The position numbers and the translations under genes were made by a program. From positions 31,895,645-31,959,644 of the forward strand of contig NC_088305.1 of NCBI RefSeq assembly GCF_032854445.1: a DNA stretch of 64,000 nt. The letters are read 5' to 3'. Numbering within the stretch: the first letter of the stretch is position 1; each line of letters opens with the position of its first letter. The notes beneath the pieces are model-generated. The model made no database searches, was not told where the DNA came from, and worked only from the letters and a program-made list of their open reading frames with translations. Below are positions 35,538 through 47,690 of the stretch, piece by piece. The DNA comes from Liolophura sinensis. Lineage: Eukaryota > Mollusca > Polyplacophora > Chitonida > Chitonidae.

Positions 35538-35791
35538 TTATTTATTTATTTATTTGATTGGTGTTTTACGCCGTACTCAAGAATATTTCACTTGTACGAC
35601 GGCGGCCAGCACTATGGTGGGCGGAAACCGGGCACAGCCCGGGGGAAACCCACGACCATCCGCAGGTTGCTGCCAGACCTTCCCACATACGGCCGGAGAG
35701 GAAGCCAGCATGAGCTGGACTTGAACTCACAGCGACCGCATTTTAGAGACTCCTGGGTCATTACGCTGCGCTATCGCGCTAACCAACTGAG
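35538..35791 (-). mobile_element. SINE-A, nearly full length, with 12-bp target site duplication
   Basis: The element is flanked by perfect TGTGAAAACAAT copies at 35526-35537 and 35792-35803. On the minus strand it begins CTCAGTTGGTTAGCGCGATA, so only about a dozen head bases are lost, and it ends in TAAATAAATAAATAAA. The exact duplication and intact body mark a relatively recent target-primed insertion. The 124- and 72-aa ORFs over it are SINE frames. Confidence 0.96.
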
Positions 35792-35803
35792 TGTGAAAAC
35801 AAT

Positions 35804-36762
35804 GGGCACATCGCTGAAGCGATGGACCTGTATGTAAGAGCTATTTGGAATATTCCTTCAGTCTAGTCGAGGAAACCTGAATTCTACACCCAGAGATCGC
35901 TGGTTCCATTTCCCAGCTGGAGTGCCACGCAGAATTGATGGGTCGTTTGGAGGACAAATTTGTTACATGGTTACTCAGTGACAGGATACGGGAATATAAA
36001 GTGATTGGCACTATATATTTCAGTGTCTTATTGAGTAACCATGCAACTAATAATATACCGTTGCAATCCTTGAATACCGTACAACATTGCAGCTAAACAC
36101 CAAGCCTGACATATTTATACCACCAGTAAATCATAACGAGGCTTTCCAATACTATAACCGTACTAATTTAAGTTTGGAGATATATAGGGTATATCCGCTG
36201 TATGCACGTTCATTAGAATTCGCAAGTGCGTACAGCTGGCAGCCTCTCTTAGAGTACCGTGTTTTGCCTCGGTATCTTGTGGTGATCTGCATGATCACTC
36301 TAAAGCGAGACCTGCATGTGATAAAATACGTGTACGGTTAGACTCGTGTTCACGTGTCAGTCCTGTCATTTTGAAGAATATTGACGTTAAGAAGTGGGGT
36401 TTCTTATCACAGGGGACTTTATCCAAGTTCAAACCAATTAGGTATAGAAACATGTTGCCTAAATTTTGTGGAGTGGTATATTCTGGAAAGTGTCTCTAGA
36501 ATCGCCATTCTTCGTGGAGTGAAATCATCTCAGCCTTGTGACACCTCTCAGTAAACAGCGATCTGTCCTATAGGTCTTTGGCTGTGGAAATGCGGGAGTC
36601 TCCAGCAATTTGCAGATTTCATGGACATCCAGAAAACCTGTTAATTTCTTCTCCTAAGAGGACACAAGAAGCGCTATATCATACTTTGATCCGGTGCCAT
36701 CGACCTTAATGGCAATGATGGACTTGTCCATATTTTTATGGCAGTGGTAAGACTGAAAGTAA
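35804..36762. other. No recognised feature
   Basis: Apparently unique; the 84-aa ORF at 36087-36341 has no motif. Confidence 0.5.
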
Positions 36763-36873
36763 ATTTGTTTATTTATTTGATTGGTGTTTTACGCCCAACT
36801 CAAGAATATTTCATTATACACCGGCAGCCAGCACCATAATTGGAGAAACCGGACAGAGCCTGGGCGAAACCCA
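36763..36873 (-). mobile_element. SINE-A, 5'-truncated
   Basis: TTATTTGATTGGTGTTTTAC to GGACAGAGCCTGGGCGAAAC; the head is lost. Confidence 0.88.
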
Positions 36874-37024
36874 CGTATATTCCATGTATTTGCAAGAGTC
36901 CAGGGCATGAACCGCCTTATTTTAGGTTTGCTATGTTCCCCATTCACAGAGCTACGGAGCGTAAAAGTGACACGGTGAAAGGAATTTTTTTTGGAAGACA
37001 ATCGAAAGGGTTACGATATGATCT

Positions 37025-37275
37025 AATAACTGCGCACATGACACAACACCCACCTGACACTACACTCACTTGACACAGCACCCACCTAACAACAACTACT
37101 GACACAATACTACCCATAGGACACAACATCACCCACCTGACACACCACCACCCACCTGACACACCACCACCCACCCGACATATCAAAACCCACCTGGCAC
37201 AACAACATCCACATGACACAACACCCACCTGACAAATCAACACCCACGTGACACAACAGCACCCAGCTTACACAA
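37025..37275. repeat. CACCTGACACAACAC array
   Basis: Irregular tandem units of about 17-20 bases built on CACCCACCTGACACAACA. The low-complexity minus-strand ORFs (WVLICQVG-type) are by-products. Confidence 0.88.
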
Positions 37276-37745
37276 CAACAACCGTCTACGCACAAAGTAC
37301 ATGTTCTTGCCGCCATCTCGCGGAATGTTCTGCCGTTAGTATCCATGAGCCGTGAACGAAGGAAATTTAATATAAAGTGATTGATCAATGTATTTGTTTG
37401 CTTTTTGGTAATGAGGGGAATTTTCAATATCATTGTCATAAACGAACATAACGGTAGTTCAAGGCTGGCGGAGGCTGGTCTGACCACCAGGTGTCGCCTT
37501 GTCTATAGCTTAGGGGAATCCCCACTATTAAATAAAAACGGGTTCATCATATTGAATTGTAAGTAAATGTTTATTCTATAATGATTGCTCTTCCCCCGCC
37601 CTAAGTTTGTCGACAAAGCACCAAATGTAGTACATTAGCGTACCGCTATGTCACTCGTTTTAGCGCGATCGCCATTTCATTGAAACAACAACAATAACCA
37701 CAGTTTACGACAGTGCATATTCTCTCAGACAGGTCGGAAGCTGGA

Positions 37746-37757
37746 GGTCACGTGACC
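37746..37757. promoter_or_regulatory. Perfect GGTCACGTGACC palindrome
   Basis: A 12-bp palindrome containing GTCACGTGAC, the type of site bound by bHLH-zip factors (USF/TFE family). An ATG in good context (AACAAAATGACC, 37789) follows 32 bases later but opens only 18 codons. Whether this is a promoter or a first exon cannot be told from sequence alone. Confidence 0.3.
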
Positions 37758-37759
37758 AC

Positions 37760-38162
37760 TCTTTCGTGTGGAAAACAAAATGACCGCCCAAGGTTTAAAG
37801 CATTGGAGAAAAGGTCACATTTTGCCACTTCGGTAGCGACCAGTACGGCCTAGTTGTACAAAATAACATCACGAAAGCTCTGCCGAAATACTCAGATTAT
37901 CTGGAAAACTGAAAATTATAGAAATGCAACGGATACAAAATAAATGAATAAATAACCACGAAGGAGATCATGTGATCTGTAGCTTCCGAGCCGTCTACAG
38001 AATTTAGGCTACACAAATGTAGAATGTGAGATTAAATGTTTGCTTAGTAATTAAACATATAAGTAAGCATGGCCCCCCCACGTAACATAGCACTAGCCAT
38101 TTAAAGAAGTGCGTGTTATTAAAAGGGAGTAACTCGGGTATTTAATAGTCACAGCAAACAGA
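37760..38162. other. No recognised feature
   Basis: Apparently unique, A/T-rich. Confidence 0.45.
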
Positions 38163-38300
38163 GTGTCATGCTCAATAATTTTTCAGTCATATGACGACGA
38201 AGGAATCCTTAGTGTGCATGTAATGTACCTCCTTGTTGCAGGACGAATTTCCGCACCGCTCTTTTACCTAGTGCTGCTTCACTGAGACGACTTACCACAA
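38163..38300 (-). mobile_element. SINE-C copy, 5'-truncated
   Basis: Shares CAATAATTTTTCAGTCATATGACGAC through GCTGCTTCACTGAGACGACTTACC with 33985-34115; the tRNA-like head is missing. Confidence 0.88.
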
Positions 38301-38845
38301 CAAACAGAAATACGCGTCTATTTTCTTTCAATTTTGCCGAATAGAATCCAAAGTAGTTATGCCTTTAGCAATTGCATATCATTAGAGAAATGTTTAAACG
38401 TTCTGAAATGATCCGCCGATGATGAGAAAGATCAAGGAGATAATAACCACGAAAATCTGAAAACCACTGTTTTAAAAATTGTATAAAAATTCTAAATTAA
38501 TTAAATTTTAAAAAAATCAAACAGGCTCTTTAAACACGTCCTTGTTATTTTTAAAGGACTTGACGTCACATATTGTTGTTCTAAAAACAACGTTATTGTT
38601 GTAGTATTATAGATGGATGTAATAAATGCATAGAGGCTGGGAAGATTTATGAAGACATGTTCTCTGCCGCGAAACAAACTAATAAACTTATGAAGTTAAA
38701 GAACATCAATATTCTAGACTATTGGCGTCTTAAAAATTGCAATTAGTTTTCACTGCATGTGTTTTCTTACCTAATTCTGCTTCCGCGATGGCGCTAGTGG
38801 AAGTGTGATTTGATACTATTTAAATATTTCTATGAAAGTTATGTG
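38301..38845. other. No recognised feature
   Basis: A/T-rich, apparently unique. Confidence 0.45.
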
Positions 38846-38908
38846 TAACCATTTGCCAGATATCACACAGGCTTTGCTGCTCTGGTTTTACACTCTATTA
38901 TAATACAG
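38846..38908 (-). repeat. Right end of long-TIR family
   Basis: CCATTTGCCAGATATCACAC, then GCTCTGGTTTTACACTCTAT, is the reverse complement of the family's left end. Confidence 0.72.
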
Positions 38909-39116
38909 TCACAGGGTATTGCTGAATGGAGCAGGAGTCTGCGGGCGGATTAAGCATCCCTGATGCCTGGCCCCTTAATGGTATAATGGTAACAACACAT
39001 CACTTCGAATAACTCTAAACTACTAGTCCTAACGACTGGAAAATATCCGGTTTAATGTCCGGTTGTGACGTTTAATAGGGATAGAGGCAAACTGATAAGA
39101 GGCCGTATTTCACCGG

Positions 39117-39182
39117 GTAGGTGATTTGCCAATCATCACACTGTCGTCGCTCCACTCGTTTTACTCTCTATATCCTAATTGT
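39117..39182 (-). repeat. Right end of long-TIR family
   Basis: GCCAATCATCACACTGTCGT then CGCTCCACTCGTTTTACTCT; close to the terminal repeat at 56930-56985. The 38846 copy has the same orientation, so the two are not the ends of one element. Confidence 0.75.
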
Positions 39183-39189
39183 TACAGAA

Positions 39190-41150
39190 AAAGCACTGTA
39201 TAAAATAGTTACGCCACCTTGAGAAAATTTTGGCCATGCGGTGAATTTATAAAAACGATATACACGAGGGTTATCTAAATATCTACGCCATCGTGTTGAC
39301 CTGGCATGATTATGCGAATAATTAGCCCTGGTAGGAGATCGCTGAAAGGTTGGTAACTGCTAAAATTCACACGGATCCGCCGTGGCAATTTTTCAGCGAC
39401 TGTTCGTTCACAGTTTAGTCTAGACGGTAGATCCATCTCCTCACCTCCCAGCCAGCCAGGCCGATCTCCGTGTCTACAGGAGTCTGGGTATATCTGGTAT
39501 TCTGTCTGACCTTATAAGCCTTTCTTGTCCTTACCAGATCTCAACCACCACTGAACGGAACCTTCGCGCATTTATAACCTTTGTCAGATCTAATCACTAC
39601 TCTGCAACTTTGAATTAGCAATATTGAAAGTAAAACATGCAGTTGAAGACAAACTGGTGGACTGATTGATGGATAATCTGGTACTGGATCAGAAACATTG
39701 ACGGGTTTCCCTAGACGTGTGTCGTTTGAAAAGATACTTTTCAGCGGAGCACGTGGCTTCTATCCAGGATAGTTATATACAGGATAATGTACAGAATATC
39801 CTTTGTTAATGGCCAGATGTGATTGATAGCATTTTGTCAAGTACCTGCCACTCTTTAACCAATATTGTGAGTTGTGCTTAGAAACACTTAACGCCTAGAA
39901 GCGCAGGAAGTACTGTTGTTCGGGGAGCAAATGTTTCAGCAGAAATGGACGCCTGTGCGATATTGATGACACATAACTCAGCCGAAGAAGGTCAAACACA
40001 GCTGTGGTCGTGACAGAAGGGCGGTAAGCGGGGAAAATAGCTCACCAAACAATGCCTGCATAGAACCCTGTGTCACACATACGATATCGATTCTAACCCG
40101 ATCTCTTGCGCACTAATATTTTCCCAGTGGCGCTTGACATCCGCCGCGGTCGTCTGTCTCAATCCCGGTAGTGAAGGCTTGGGCATTTTCCAGTCATTAG
40201 GACTTGTAGTTTGGAAGTAACATTAGATGTCCATGTTTACTAAAGGCTACGTGTCACTATGGTGTCTGGGAACCTCCACAGATGTCCTTGAAACCTATGT
40301 TTTAATGATTGGATAGAAATGCCCTCTTTGGGGCCGGTAAACCACAGTCAGTCAGACGTCCCAACAAAAACAATTAAATGTCCGCTAGCAACAATAAAAT
40401 TGTTTGTTGCCGGAGGCCGGGGTGATGTCCTTCTGATGATTTCTCTGCAACATCTACAACAAAATCGTCTATATTGTGTGACGTCACATACTTTTCTTTT
40501 AGAATCAACAGCATTGTTGCAGTATTGAATGCAGCATGTAAAGAGATATGTGGGGACGTCTTGAAGACATGATGGCTCCGACAAAAAAAGAAAGGAATCT
40601 TAATTAAACGTCTTAATAATGGACAATTTGCTTCCAGTCGATGAGATTATTTTGCAGAACAAAGTAATAAAATGGTGAAGTTTGAATGTTTGGAGAAACA
40701 TTAAAAAGACAAAAAGCCTTTAAGTGGATGTGTTTTTAACTGGGTCCATCATTCAGACATGATGATATTGTGCATCTGTTCTTGTAATATCACCAAATTT
40801 CTACGTCGCCAAAGTTGTGATGGTTATAGTTATAGAGAGGTATCTAGGTTCGTGGCCACTTATTTGGAACAGAGGTCTGTTGAATGTGGGTCTAAATAAA
40901 CTGAGTAGAATAAAGCCTTTGTACATCTATCTACCCCTCACAGGGGAGTGTAAACGGATCCAATGCGCCGTTAATCTCTGACGTAAGACAACTTTGTGTT
41001 TTATCCATCCTCCAGTATGATCGCTTCACACGCGTGCATTGTCCCGGTACCTGGAATCTGTCTGAATATTTTGTCTTTTTCTCATCGGCATAATCCACCT
41101 CTTTATCTAAAATAAAGTCAGATTTTCGTCAACTCCAGGTAAATATGATT
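39190..41150. other. No recognised gene; apparently unique DNA
   Basis: ORFs at 40319-40584 on opposite strands have no motif. I see no splice-bounded coding segment or known repeat. Confidence 0.5.
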
Positions 41151-41154
41151 AAAG

Positions 41155-41310
41155 ACGCACAGCACAGAAAGTAAAACCAGAACAGTGACACAGTTTAGTA
41201 GCCGGCAAATGGTCAAATGTTACAGCTGAAGTACGGCCTCTTGTCAGTTTACCTGAACGGCCTTCTTGTCAGTTTACCTCAGTCAGGGTTTTATTCTAAC
41301 TGTTGTGGGT
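41155..41310 (+). repeat. Left end of long-TIR family, with 28-30 bp internal duplication
   Basis: AAAGTAAAACCAGAACAGTG, GGCAAATGGTCAAATGTTAC, and TCAGGGTTTTATTCTAACTG match other left ends. CTTGTCAGTTTACCT occurs twice (41252, 41271), a local duplication not seen elsewhere. Confidence 0.82.
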
Positions 41311-42475
41311 CTGACTTCGTAATATGTGTCTGTCATCACGAATCAAGCATGACTTAACGTCTAAAACATTTTAAACAACTGGTGAAAGGGTATTAAATAG
41401 TGTAAGGCTTCTTAATATAAAGTGTAATTTGCGAATGGGATGACATATTAATCATTGTAATTAGTCCGATATTCTAACGTTATTACACGTGATAAGGTTT
41501 ATTATCTTTGAATCTGATTGACGCCTTCATATTTATTTATTTGTTATTTATATATATTTTTATTTATTTATTTGATAAGTGTTTTGCAGATGCCTTTATA
41601 AAATTCGTTCCAGTTTAGTTTGTTAAGATAACGAGTTCAGAGGCAAACTTGGTTTTCTCTCTTCATTTAATCACAAGAGATGGGATTTTCGATTTGTGGT
41701 TTGTCTTTCCATAAATACTACATTCTCCAGGTTTCGACAGGCGTTAGCGTGAGGCTGAATTCTCGGGAGAATATAATTAGATGACCATGAATGACGGGAT
41801 GCTGGATCACAAATTAATCATCTCTTCAAAGCAATATTCCATCTACAAAAAGTTCTTCAGTAACACAAAATCTCGTTGAAATTGCACAAACCTCTTTATC
41901 ACCTCTATAATTCGTAAAGGCATTAGGTTATACCGGAGATAGGAAGATATTCGCTCGAATATAAATCCTGCTAGGCTGAAATGAGAAACTATTTTTTCAT
42001 CGTTTTATAAAAGATTTATCGCCACTTTTCAGAAGGTATTGCGTTCTGATTACAATAAATTAATTTGGCGCCCAAAATATGACGAAAAGAGAGAGCATTC
42101 GGCAAAGCTGATTTTAACGTATCGACTGCTGAAAGATACTGGTGCTTTCCAATTGCTCATGTCTATAGAGCGGTTCTCAGCGTTATCCCTTGACAATGTG
42201 ACAAACTAATTCAAAATCAGTGGAGTCTAATAAATTACCATTAACTTCACTACAATTTTTTTTTATCCCAATCCTACCTAAGGCATGCTGCTTGGGGCCG
42301 AGTGATTTTCTACTATTTAAGCTTTTAACATACAGCAACATTACAACAATGCAAACCGCCAGGCAACGCGAATGCTTAGTCCACCAACAGGGACTTGGTC
42401 TAGCGGATGATTAGTCCACCATCAGAATGCTGGTTTATGCATAAATACAATAGAATAAATGAGTTACGTCACGTA
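41311..42475. other. No recognised feature
   Basis: Apparently unique. A TATTTATTTATTTGATAAGTGTTTTGCAG piece near 41562-41590 may be a very short SINE-A 3' end. Confidence 0.45.
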
Positions 42476-42477
42476 GG

Positions 42478-42612
42478 GATGAAAACGATAGCAGCTACGA
42501 CAGTGTGATAATTGGAAAATGATCACATGTAAATAGTGAAATACATTATTTTTTCAATTTAAAACTGTTAGGGTTTTATTGTGATTGTTGATATAATTGA
42601 ATAAACAGTAAT
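42478..42612 (+). repeat. Left end of long-TIR family, diverged
   Basis: GCTACGACAGTGTGATAATTGG, AATGATCACATGTAA, then TTAGGGTTTTATTGTGATTG. Confidence 0.7.
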
Positions 42613-42619
42613 AATTTGT

Positions 42620-43855
42620 ACACCATGTCCTAACACCATGCCTTAAAAAGAAGTGCGTAACAAAGTGAAGTAATTTTAATTGCAGTTTCTAACGATGTAA
42701 AGGGACTAGGCCTCTGAGACCTAAAAAAACAAAAAAAAAAACAAAAAAAAAACACATTACTCGATGTTTTCCGAAAAAAAAATACTAGTAAGATAAGTGC
42801 TGATATATCTAATGGAATGGAAATAAATGAATTATTGGACTTCATATTAAACCAACACAGATGAATTACACTCAAAATAGTTTGTACTGAGTGAATAAAT
42901 GAACGAAGTTTAACCCCATATTGCGGCCATATCGCGGGGAGAATGTTCTGACATGGTGAATGAAAGCATCCAAATCCCAAACGAAGGAAAACCGACCTTT
43001 AAAACAAAAACTGAGAAAAGAGATTGCACTAAAATAAAGATATGGCGTTTTTTTCGTAAAGCATACATTAGAACTCTTATTCGTCTTGATTTTCGCGCGT
43101 TTTGTTTCTAACGTTGAAGTTTTCAGCAATAACTACTCGATCTATTTAGTGATGTATTAAAAATGTGGTCACAAATATTTCATTGCATGACGACCTCCTG
43201 GTTCATCAGTCGCCGGCCAGATTCCAGAAACTATCGTAGCGCGCTTGGTAATTGATAAACATCCTGATGTACCTATTATAAATATTAGGTGCCAGAAGTA
43301 GGCCTACTTTTGAATCTTGCTACACTTGGCCCCGCACATCAAATATCTTGTGACCGGACTACGCTATGTCCCTAGGGGCCGTATCGTCGTTACACCGTTA
43401 CATTAATGCTAAACTTTGGACAAGAATGGAGCTAAGAAATCCATAGGTTGAGGTCAGTCGGACAAGGCTCCTCAAATAATTCATGATTTATTCCCTTCGT
43501 ATAGACGAACCGAGAAAAATGGTCGGCCGAGGTATGCTTGTTTTCTTATCACGGCTAACGACAACACCAGGCTGTAATCAAGCCGAACAGATAAAGTCAG
43601 GCCTTTACAATAAATCTTAGGCAATTTCACCACTACCTCAGGAATTTGGGTTACTTGGCCACTGCTTCTTAAGATCAAAGTAGTGGGAAAGCCTAATCTA
43701 TCTCAGCAGTTCACTGAACCTGTAGAAAAGTCGGGAAGATGGCTTTCCCCTAACGTAATATCAGAGGCCTAATATATCCATAAATGTTTGGCGATAGTAA
43801 AACTTTTACAACCTTATTTGGACCATAAACCATGATATGTGGAAAAATTTTCAGA
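42620..43855. other. No recognised feature
   Basis: Apparently unique; A-rich tract at 42722-42752. The 116-aa minus-strand ORF at 42630-42980 reads through this tract as FFFCFFFCFF and is not convincing. Confidence 0.45.
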
Positions 43856-44090
43856 TACATGCACACCTGTGATGTGGTACCATTTGCCATTTGCCATTTG
43901 CCACTCTGTCGTCGCTCCTTTGGTCGACAAATATACACCTGTGACGTGTTAACATTTGCCATTTGCCACTCTGCCCTCACTCCTTTGGTTGATAAATATA
44001 CACCTGTTATGTGTTACCATTCGCTATTTGCCACTCTGTCGTCGCTCTTTTGGTTTTATTCTCTTTGCTGTAATAGATTATATTATTAAT
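43856..44090 (-). repeat. Three tandem copies of a long-TIR right end
   Basis: CACCTGTGATGTGGTACCAT, TTGCCACTCTGTCGTCGCTC and TTTGGT recur about every 65-75 bases; the first copy has a triple CATTTGC. The last copy continues into TTTTGGTTTTATTCTCTTTG, the true end of the family. A related motif, CACCATTTGCCATC, occurs in the 65-bp satellite. Confidence 0.8.
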
Positions 44091-44173
44091 ACAGATTGTG
44101 TCAGTTTGGTACCACGTAAAAGAACGTAAATAAGCTACAATCATACTATCACACTGAAAGAAAAAAAAGGAAG

Positions 44174-44291
44174 CTTATTTATTTGATTGGTGTTATACGT
44201 CGTACTCAAGTATATTTCACTTATACGACGGCGGTAATCAGTATGGTGGAAGAAAATCGTGCAGAGCATTGAGAGAAACCCACGACTATCA
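44174..44291 (-). mobile_element. SINE-A, 5'-truncated, diverged
   Basis: TTATTTGATTGGTGTTATAC through GACGGCGGTAATCAGTATGG to GAGAAACCCACGACTATC. Confidence 0.85.
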
Positions 44292-44889
44292 ATGTGATCA
44301 CAGCCAAATTAATATGTTGTTCAAACTGCGTATCTACGGATTGATGTATTTCACCAATGTTCCCGTACAGGTTCACGTTAAAATGTATTTTGCCAATGAT
44401 GTTGTGTTGTCCAAATCCACCTGTCGCTTACGTCAGGACGACATCTTTTAATTTTGACAAAAATTAAAGCTATTTAACTTTCAGTGTTCCACTGTTTTTC
44501 TCGTAGGCGGCCTAAAGGCCGGGTGAGATATATGATCAGGCAATAATGTTTAGAATGCGGGAATCTCTAGAAGAGCAATCTACAGAAAGCCTTCAAGAAA
44601 ATAATACATGATCTTGGCAGAATTCTGGCAAATCGAAGATTTACACATCTATAGATTTTGCGATTGGCCAAATGCTTGTGACTGGGCACTGTTTCAAGAT
44701 TGTCATGAATCATTATCATATGAAATTTGACATCTCGGAGTGGTATTTTCTGGAATGTTCCAAGGCGTCTTCTAGCAGGTATTGGCCATCAATTTGCAAT
44801 GACGTTATTTTGTGAACGTTGCGTTGCTAAGCCAACGATTCGTAAGGACAGCTCGATTTGAACCATATCTCAATGTTACCACGAAAAAG
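44292..44889. other. No recognised feature
   Basis: Apparently unique. Confidence 0.45.
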
Positions 44890-45096
44890 GGGTTTTGGCT
44901 AGCTCAGATGATAAATGAGCTCGTTGATTGACGCCAGTAGGCTCTTGTCCAGTGGGGTCGCATGTTCGAATCCAGCACTCGTTGTTCTAACTGTGGCTTT
45001 AAGTCAGGAGGTTTCATATACCCATAAACCTGACTACTGTCATAAAGTGAAAAATTGTTAATCACTGCGTTAAATACCACATAAATAAATAAATTT
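44890..45096 (+). mobile_element. SINE-B copy with tRNA-like head
   Basis: TTGGCTAGCTCAGATGATAA gives box A and D arm; GTCGCATGTTCGAATCCAGC gives box B. The body has TTTAAGTCAGGAGGTTTCAT and CTGACTACTGTCATAAAGTG, then TTAAATACCACATAAATAAATAAAT. It has the tRNA head-body-tail plan of a SINE but a body unlike SINE-A. Confidence 0.78.
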
Positions 45097-46321
45097 AGGG
45101 CACTTGAGCAAGGTGCCATGAATGGCAATAAAGTGACCGGCTAGCCAACTGGAGAAACTAACAAACTTGTTGCCTTGCGTCAAAGCGATTTAAATGTCTT
45201 TAATTTCACAGTGTTGTCCTAATCAAACGCGTTACTAAAATATGAATAAATGAGTCCCTATACCCATTTATGCTTTATTAACAAAGCACGGAGAGAATAG
45301 TTGTCCTATGTCTGGCGGACAGGAAGCAAACAAACACCAAACCTCTTCTTTGAGGTTCTAAATGTCTGCTCAACAGTTTCCATTTATTCTCTTTTCAGTT
45401 CTCCTTAATATATATGTAAAGAATGACAATTTACAACGCTGTAAATGTCTCTAACACCGCAGACCTACAACCATTCTACGATTGTGTCCGCTGCAAGGAT
45501 TTGGAGAAGAGCACGATTTTCTTTATAAATCCATGCATATAAAGAAGAAAGGGTTTTTTTATAGTTTAAATGCTACATGAGATATCATGTTTGTATGAGC
45601 GTGTCAAACCTTTCTAATGTCCTATAATATGTATACATTATAATTTTGTCAAATTATGTGGTAATGCAAAATGACAATTTGTGACGAGAACAAAATACAA
45701 TACAATAATGAATATTTATAAATCGGTTAACTTCAGTCATCTGGTTCACAGCGCATCAACTCTCCACGAGTCGATCGTCTCCAGTTTTATTTGTAGAAAT
45801 CCCCACGCTCCGGTCACACGCAATCACACAGGCGCATATTTCCCTGGTCTCTACTCGGAATCACAATTGTCAAGCCCTAGTCTGACCAGGCGCCTCGGGT
45901 GATCATCCTAGCCTCTATCAGCTGGCCCTGTTTTCTGTGGTCTGTGCAGTTTTGACCGGAGATCTGGTCAATTGTTGAGTTTACAGACGCCTGGATCAGA
46001 AGATTGGAGTATCTTCGATCCACTTCATCTAACAAATAATGGACGTGGATAGAGGGGGTATTGGGTTATAAGCCTGATGGCAACTGGAGTTCCCTGGTCA
46101 ATGGAGGCATGATGCTCCCTACAAAATGAGAATCTCACTGGACGTTGACGGGTAATACCAGATAATGTTCTCTGAAACAGCTTGTTGTTGAAATATACCT
46201 GGTTGTTATTCCAGCTATCCTGTACACGTATACCGGCTGGACCAGAAAATACTAATGGATGAATGCTTACGGCTTAAGGCCACCGCCAATTTGCAGCCAT
46301 ATCATGGCGGGAAGTTGTTTT
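45097..46321. other. No recognised feature
   Basis: Apparently unique; the 73-aa ORF at 45681-45902 has no motif. Confidence 0.45.
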
Positions 46322-46480
46322 AATTTATTTATTTATTAGACTGGTGTTTTACGCCATGCTCAAGAATATTTCACTTATAGGACGGCGGCCAGCATTACGG
46401 TGGGTGGAAACCGGGCAGAGCCCGGGGGAAACCCACAACCATCCGCAGGTTGCTGTCAGACTTTCCCAGGTACGTGGAAG
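46322..46480 (-). mobile_element. SINE-A, 5'-truncated
   Basis: TTTATTTATTAGACTGGTG through AAACCGGGCAGAGCCCGG to CAGACTTTCCCAGGTACG; the body is nearly consensus. Confidence 0.92.
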
Positions 46481-47230
46481 GTGTTTTAAACAGCAAACAT
46501 TAAATTATTTACGATGGAATAAGAAGAACATCCCCAAAATATCCAGCCATTTCTAAAACCAGCTAAAATAACAAAAAATGTCAGATAAAAATGCGAAACC
46601 AATTCGTGTCTTAAAATATACCTAGAAAAATGTTCGTCGAGTAGAAGATCGTGATGGGGTTCTCTGAGTATACATCAGATATGAGCTTGACTTGTTACCG
46701 TACCAAAAGCTCACGATTGTTGTGTCCGGCTTGAATAAGGATAAAATGGTATAACCAGGATTACCACACGATGCTGATCAGAAAAGCGTATCTGTACAGC
46801 ACCACAATGTATTTATGGTGCGTTGATCTGCGATAGCGGTTTCTGACCTTTCTAGTGAGTATCTGACGGTCTATGTATATAACTAGTATATGCTCGCATC
46901 CTAGAAACCACCTTTCATTGATTCGGCTGTGGCATGAAGTCAAGGAGTTTTGCAGGTGACCTATCGAATAAGGCGGTGTTCAAGCTCCTGAACATATAAA
47001 GGTGGTTGTCGTCTTCCTGATGTGTACGAATGTTAAATGAGCACTTACTGTAACCAAATCAGCGGGAACAGTCACAGCGAGCCGCTACGATTGGAAGACA
47101 AACGCCAGTAATATACTGGTTTTTGACATTGATCCGAAATTTAAACGATTGTATTGTACAAATGTCAAATATATTGAAACAAACTGGATTTTTCTGTTAC
47201 ACCAAGTGCGTTTCTCTCGTCGCTTCTCTA
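46481..47230. other. No recognised feature
   Basis: Apparently unique. Confidence 0.45.
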
Positions 47231-47371
47231 AGATTTATTTATCTGATTCGAGATTTGCGCCATACTTAAGAACATTTCACAGTGGCCAGCATTATGGTCG
47301 TATCAATCTGGACAGAGCCCGGGGGAAACCCTCGAGAATCTGCAGGTAGACCTTCAGATATGGCCGGATAA
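47231..47371 (-). mobile_element. SINE-A, diverged fragment
   Basis: GATTTATTTATCTGATTCGA, then GTGGCCAGCATTATGGTCG and GGACAGAGCCCGGGGGAAAC, then GCAGGTAGACCTTCAGATAT. Confidence 0.85.
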
Positions 47372-47483
47372 CCAATGTAATATTTAAACAGACATACATA
47401 AGGAGAGAAAAAGAATGATGAGCGTGCTTAGATGTCAGATGTAAATGCAGTACAACTGAAATCATTACTTGCTAATTTATATA

Positions 47484-47690
47484 CATAATGCCTATAAACA
47501 ATGCCCAGACATAATGCCTATACATATTGCCCAGACATAATGCCTATACAATTTGCCTAGACATAATGCCTATACATATTGCCCAGACATAATGCCTATA
47601 CAATTTGCCTAGACATAATGCCTATACATATTGCCCAGACATAATGCCTATACACATTGCCTAGACATAATGCCTATACATATTGCCTTT
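47484..47690. repeat. 26-bp tandem array, about 8 units
   Basis: AGACATAATGCCTATACA plus ATTTGCCT or TATTGCCC, stepping by 26 bases; the two variants alternate in the middle. Confidence 0.95.

Noticed and set aside
35463-35837. 124-aa ORF with FDWCFTPYSRIFHLYDGGQH-type sequence
   Set aside because: This peptide is the translated minus strand of SINE-A and appears wherever that SINE is open (also 57758-58063 and 28047-28265).
38846-39182. A complete MITE between two terminal sequences
   Set aside because: Both ends are right ends in the same orientation, so they do not bound one element.
42630-42980. 116-aa minus-strand ORF
   Set aside because: Contains an FFFCFFFCFF run from an A-rich tract and has no recognisable motif.
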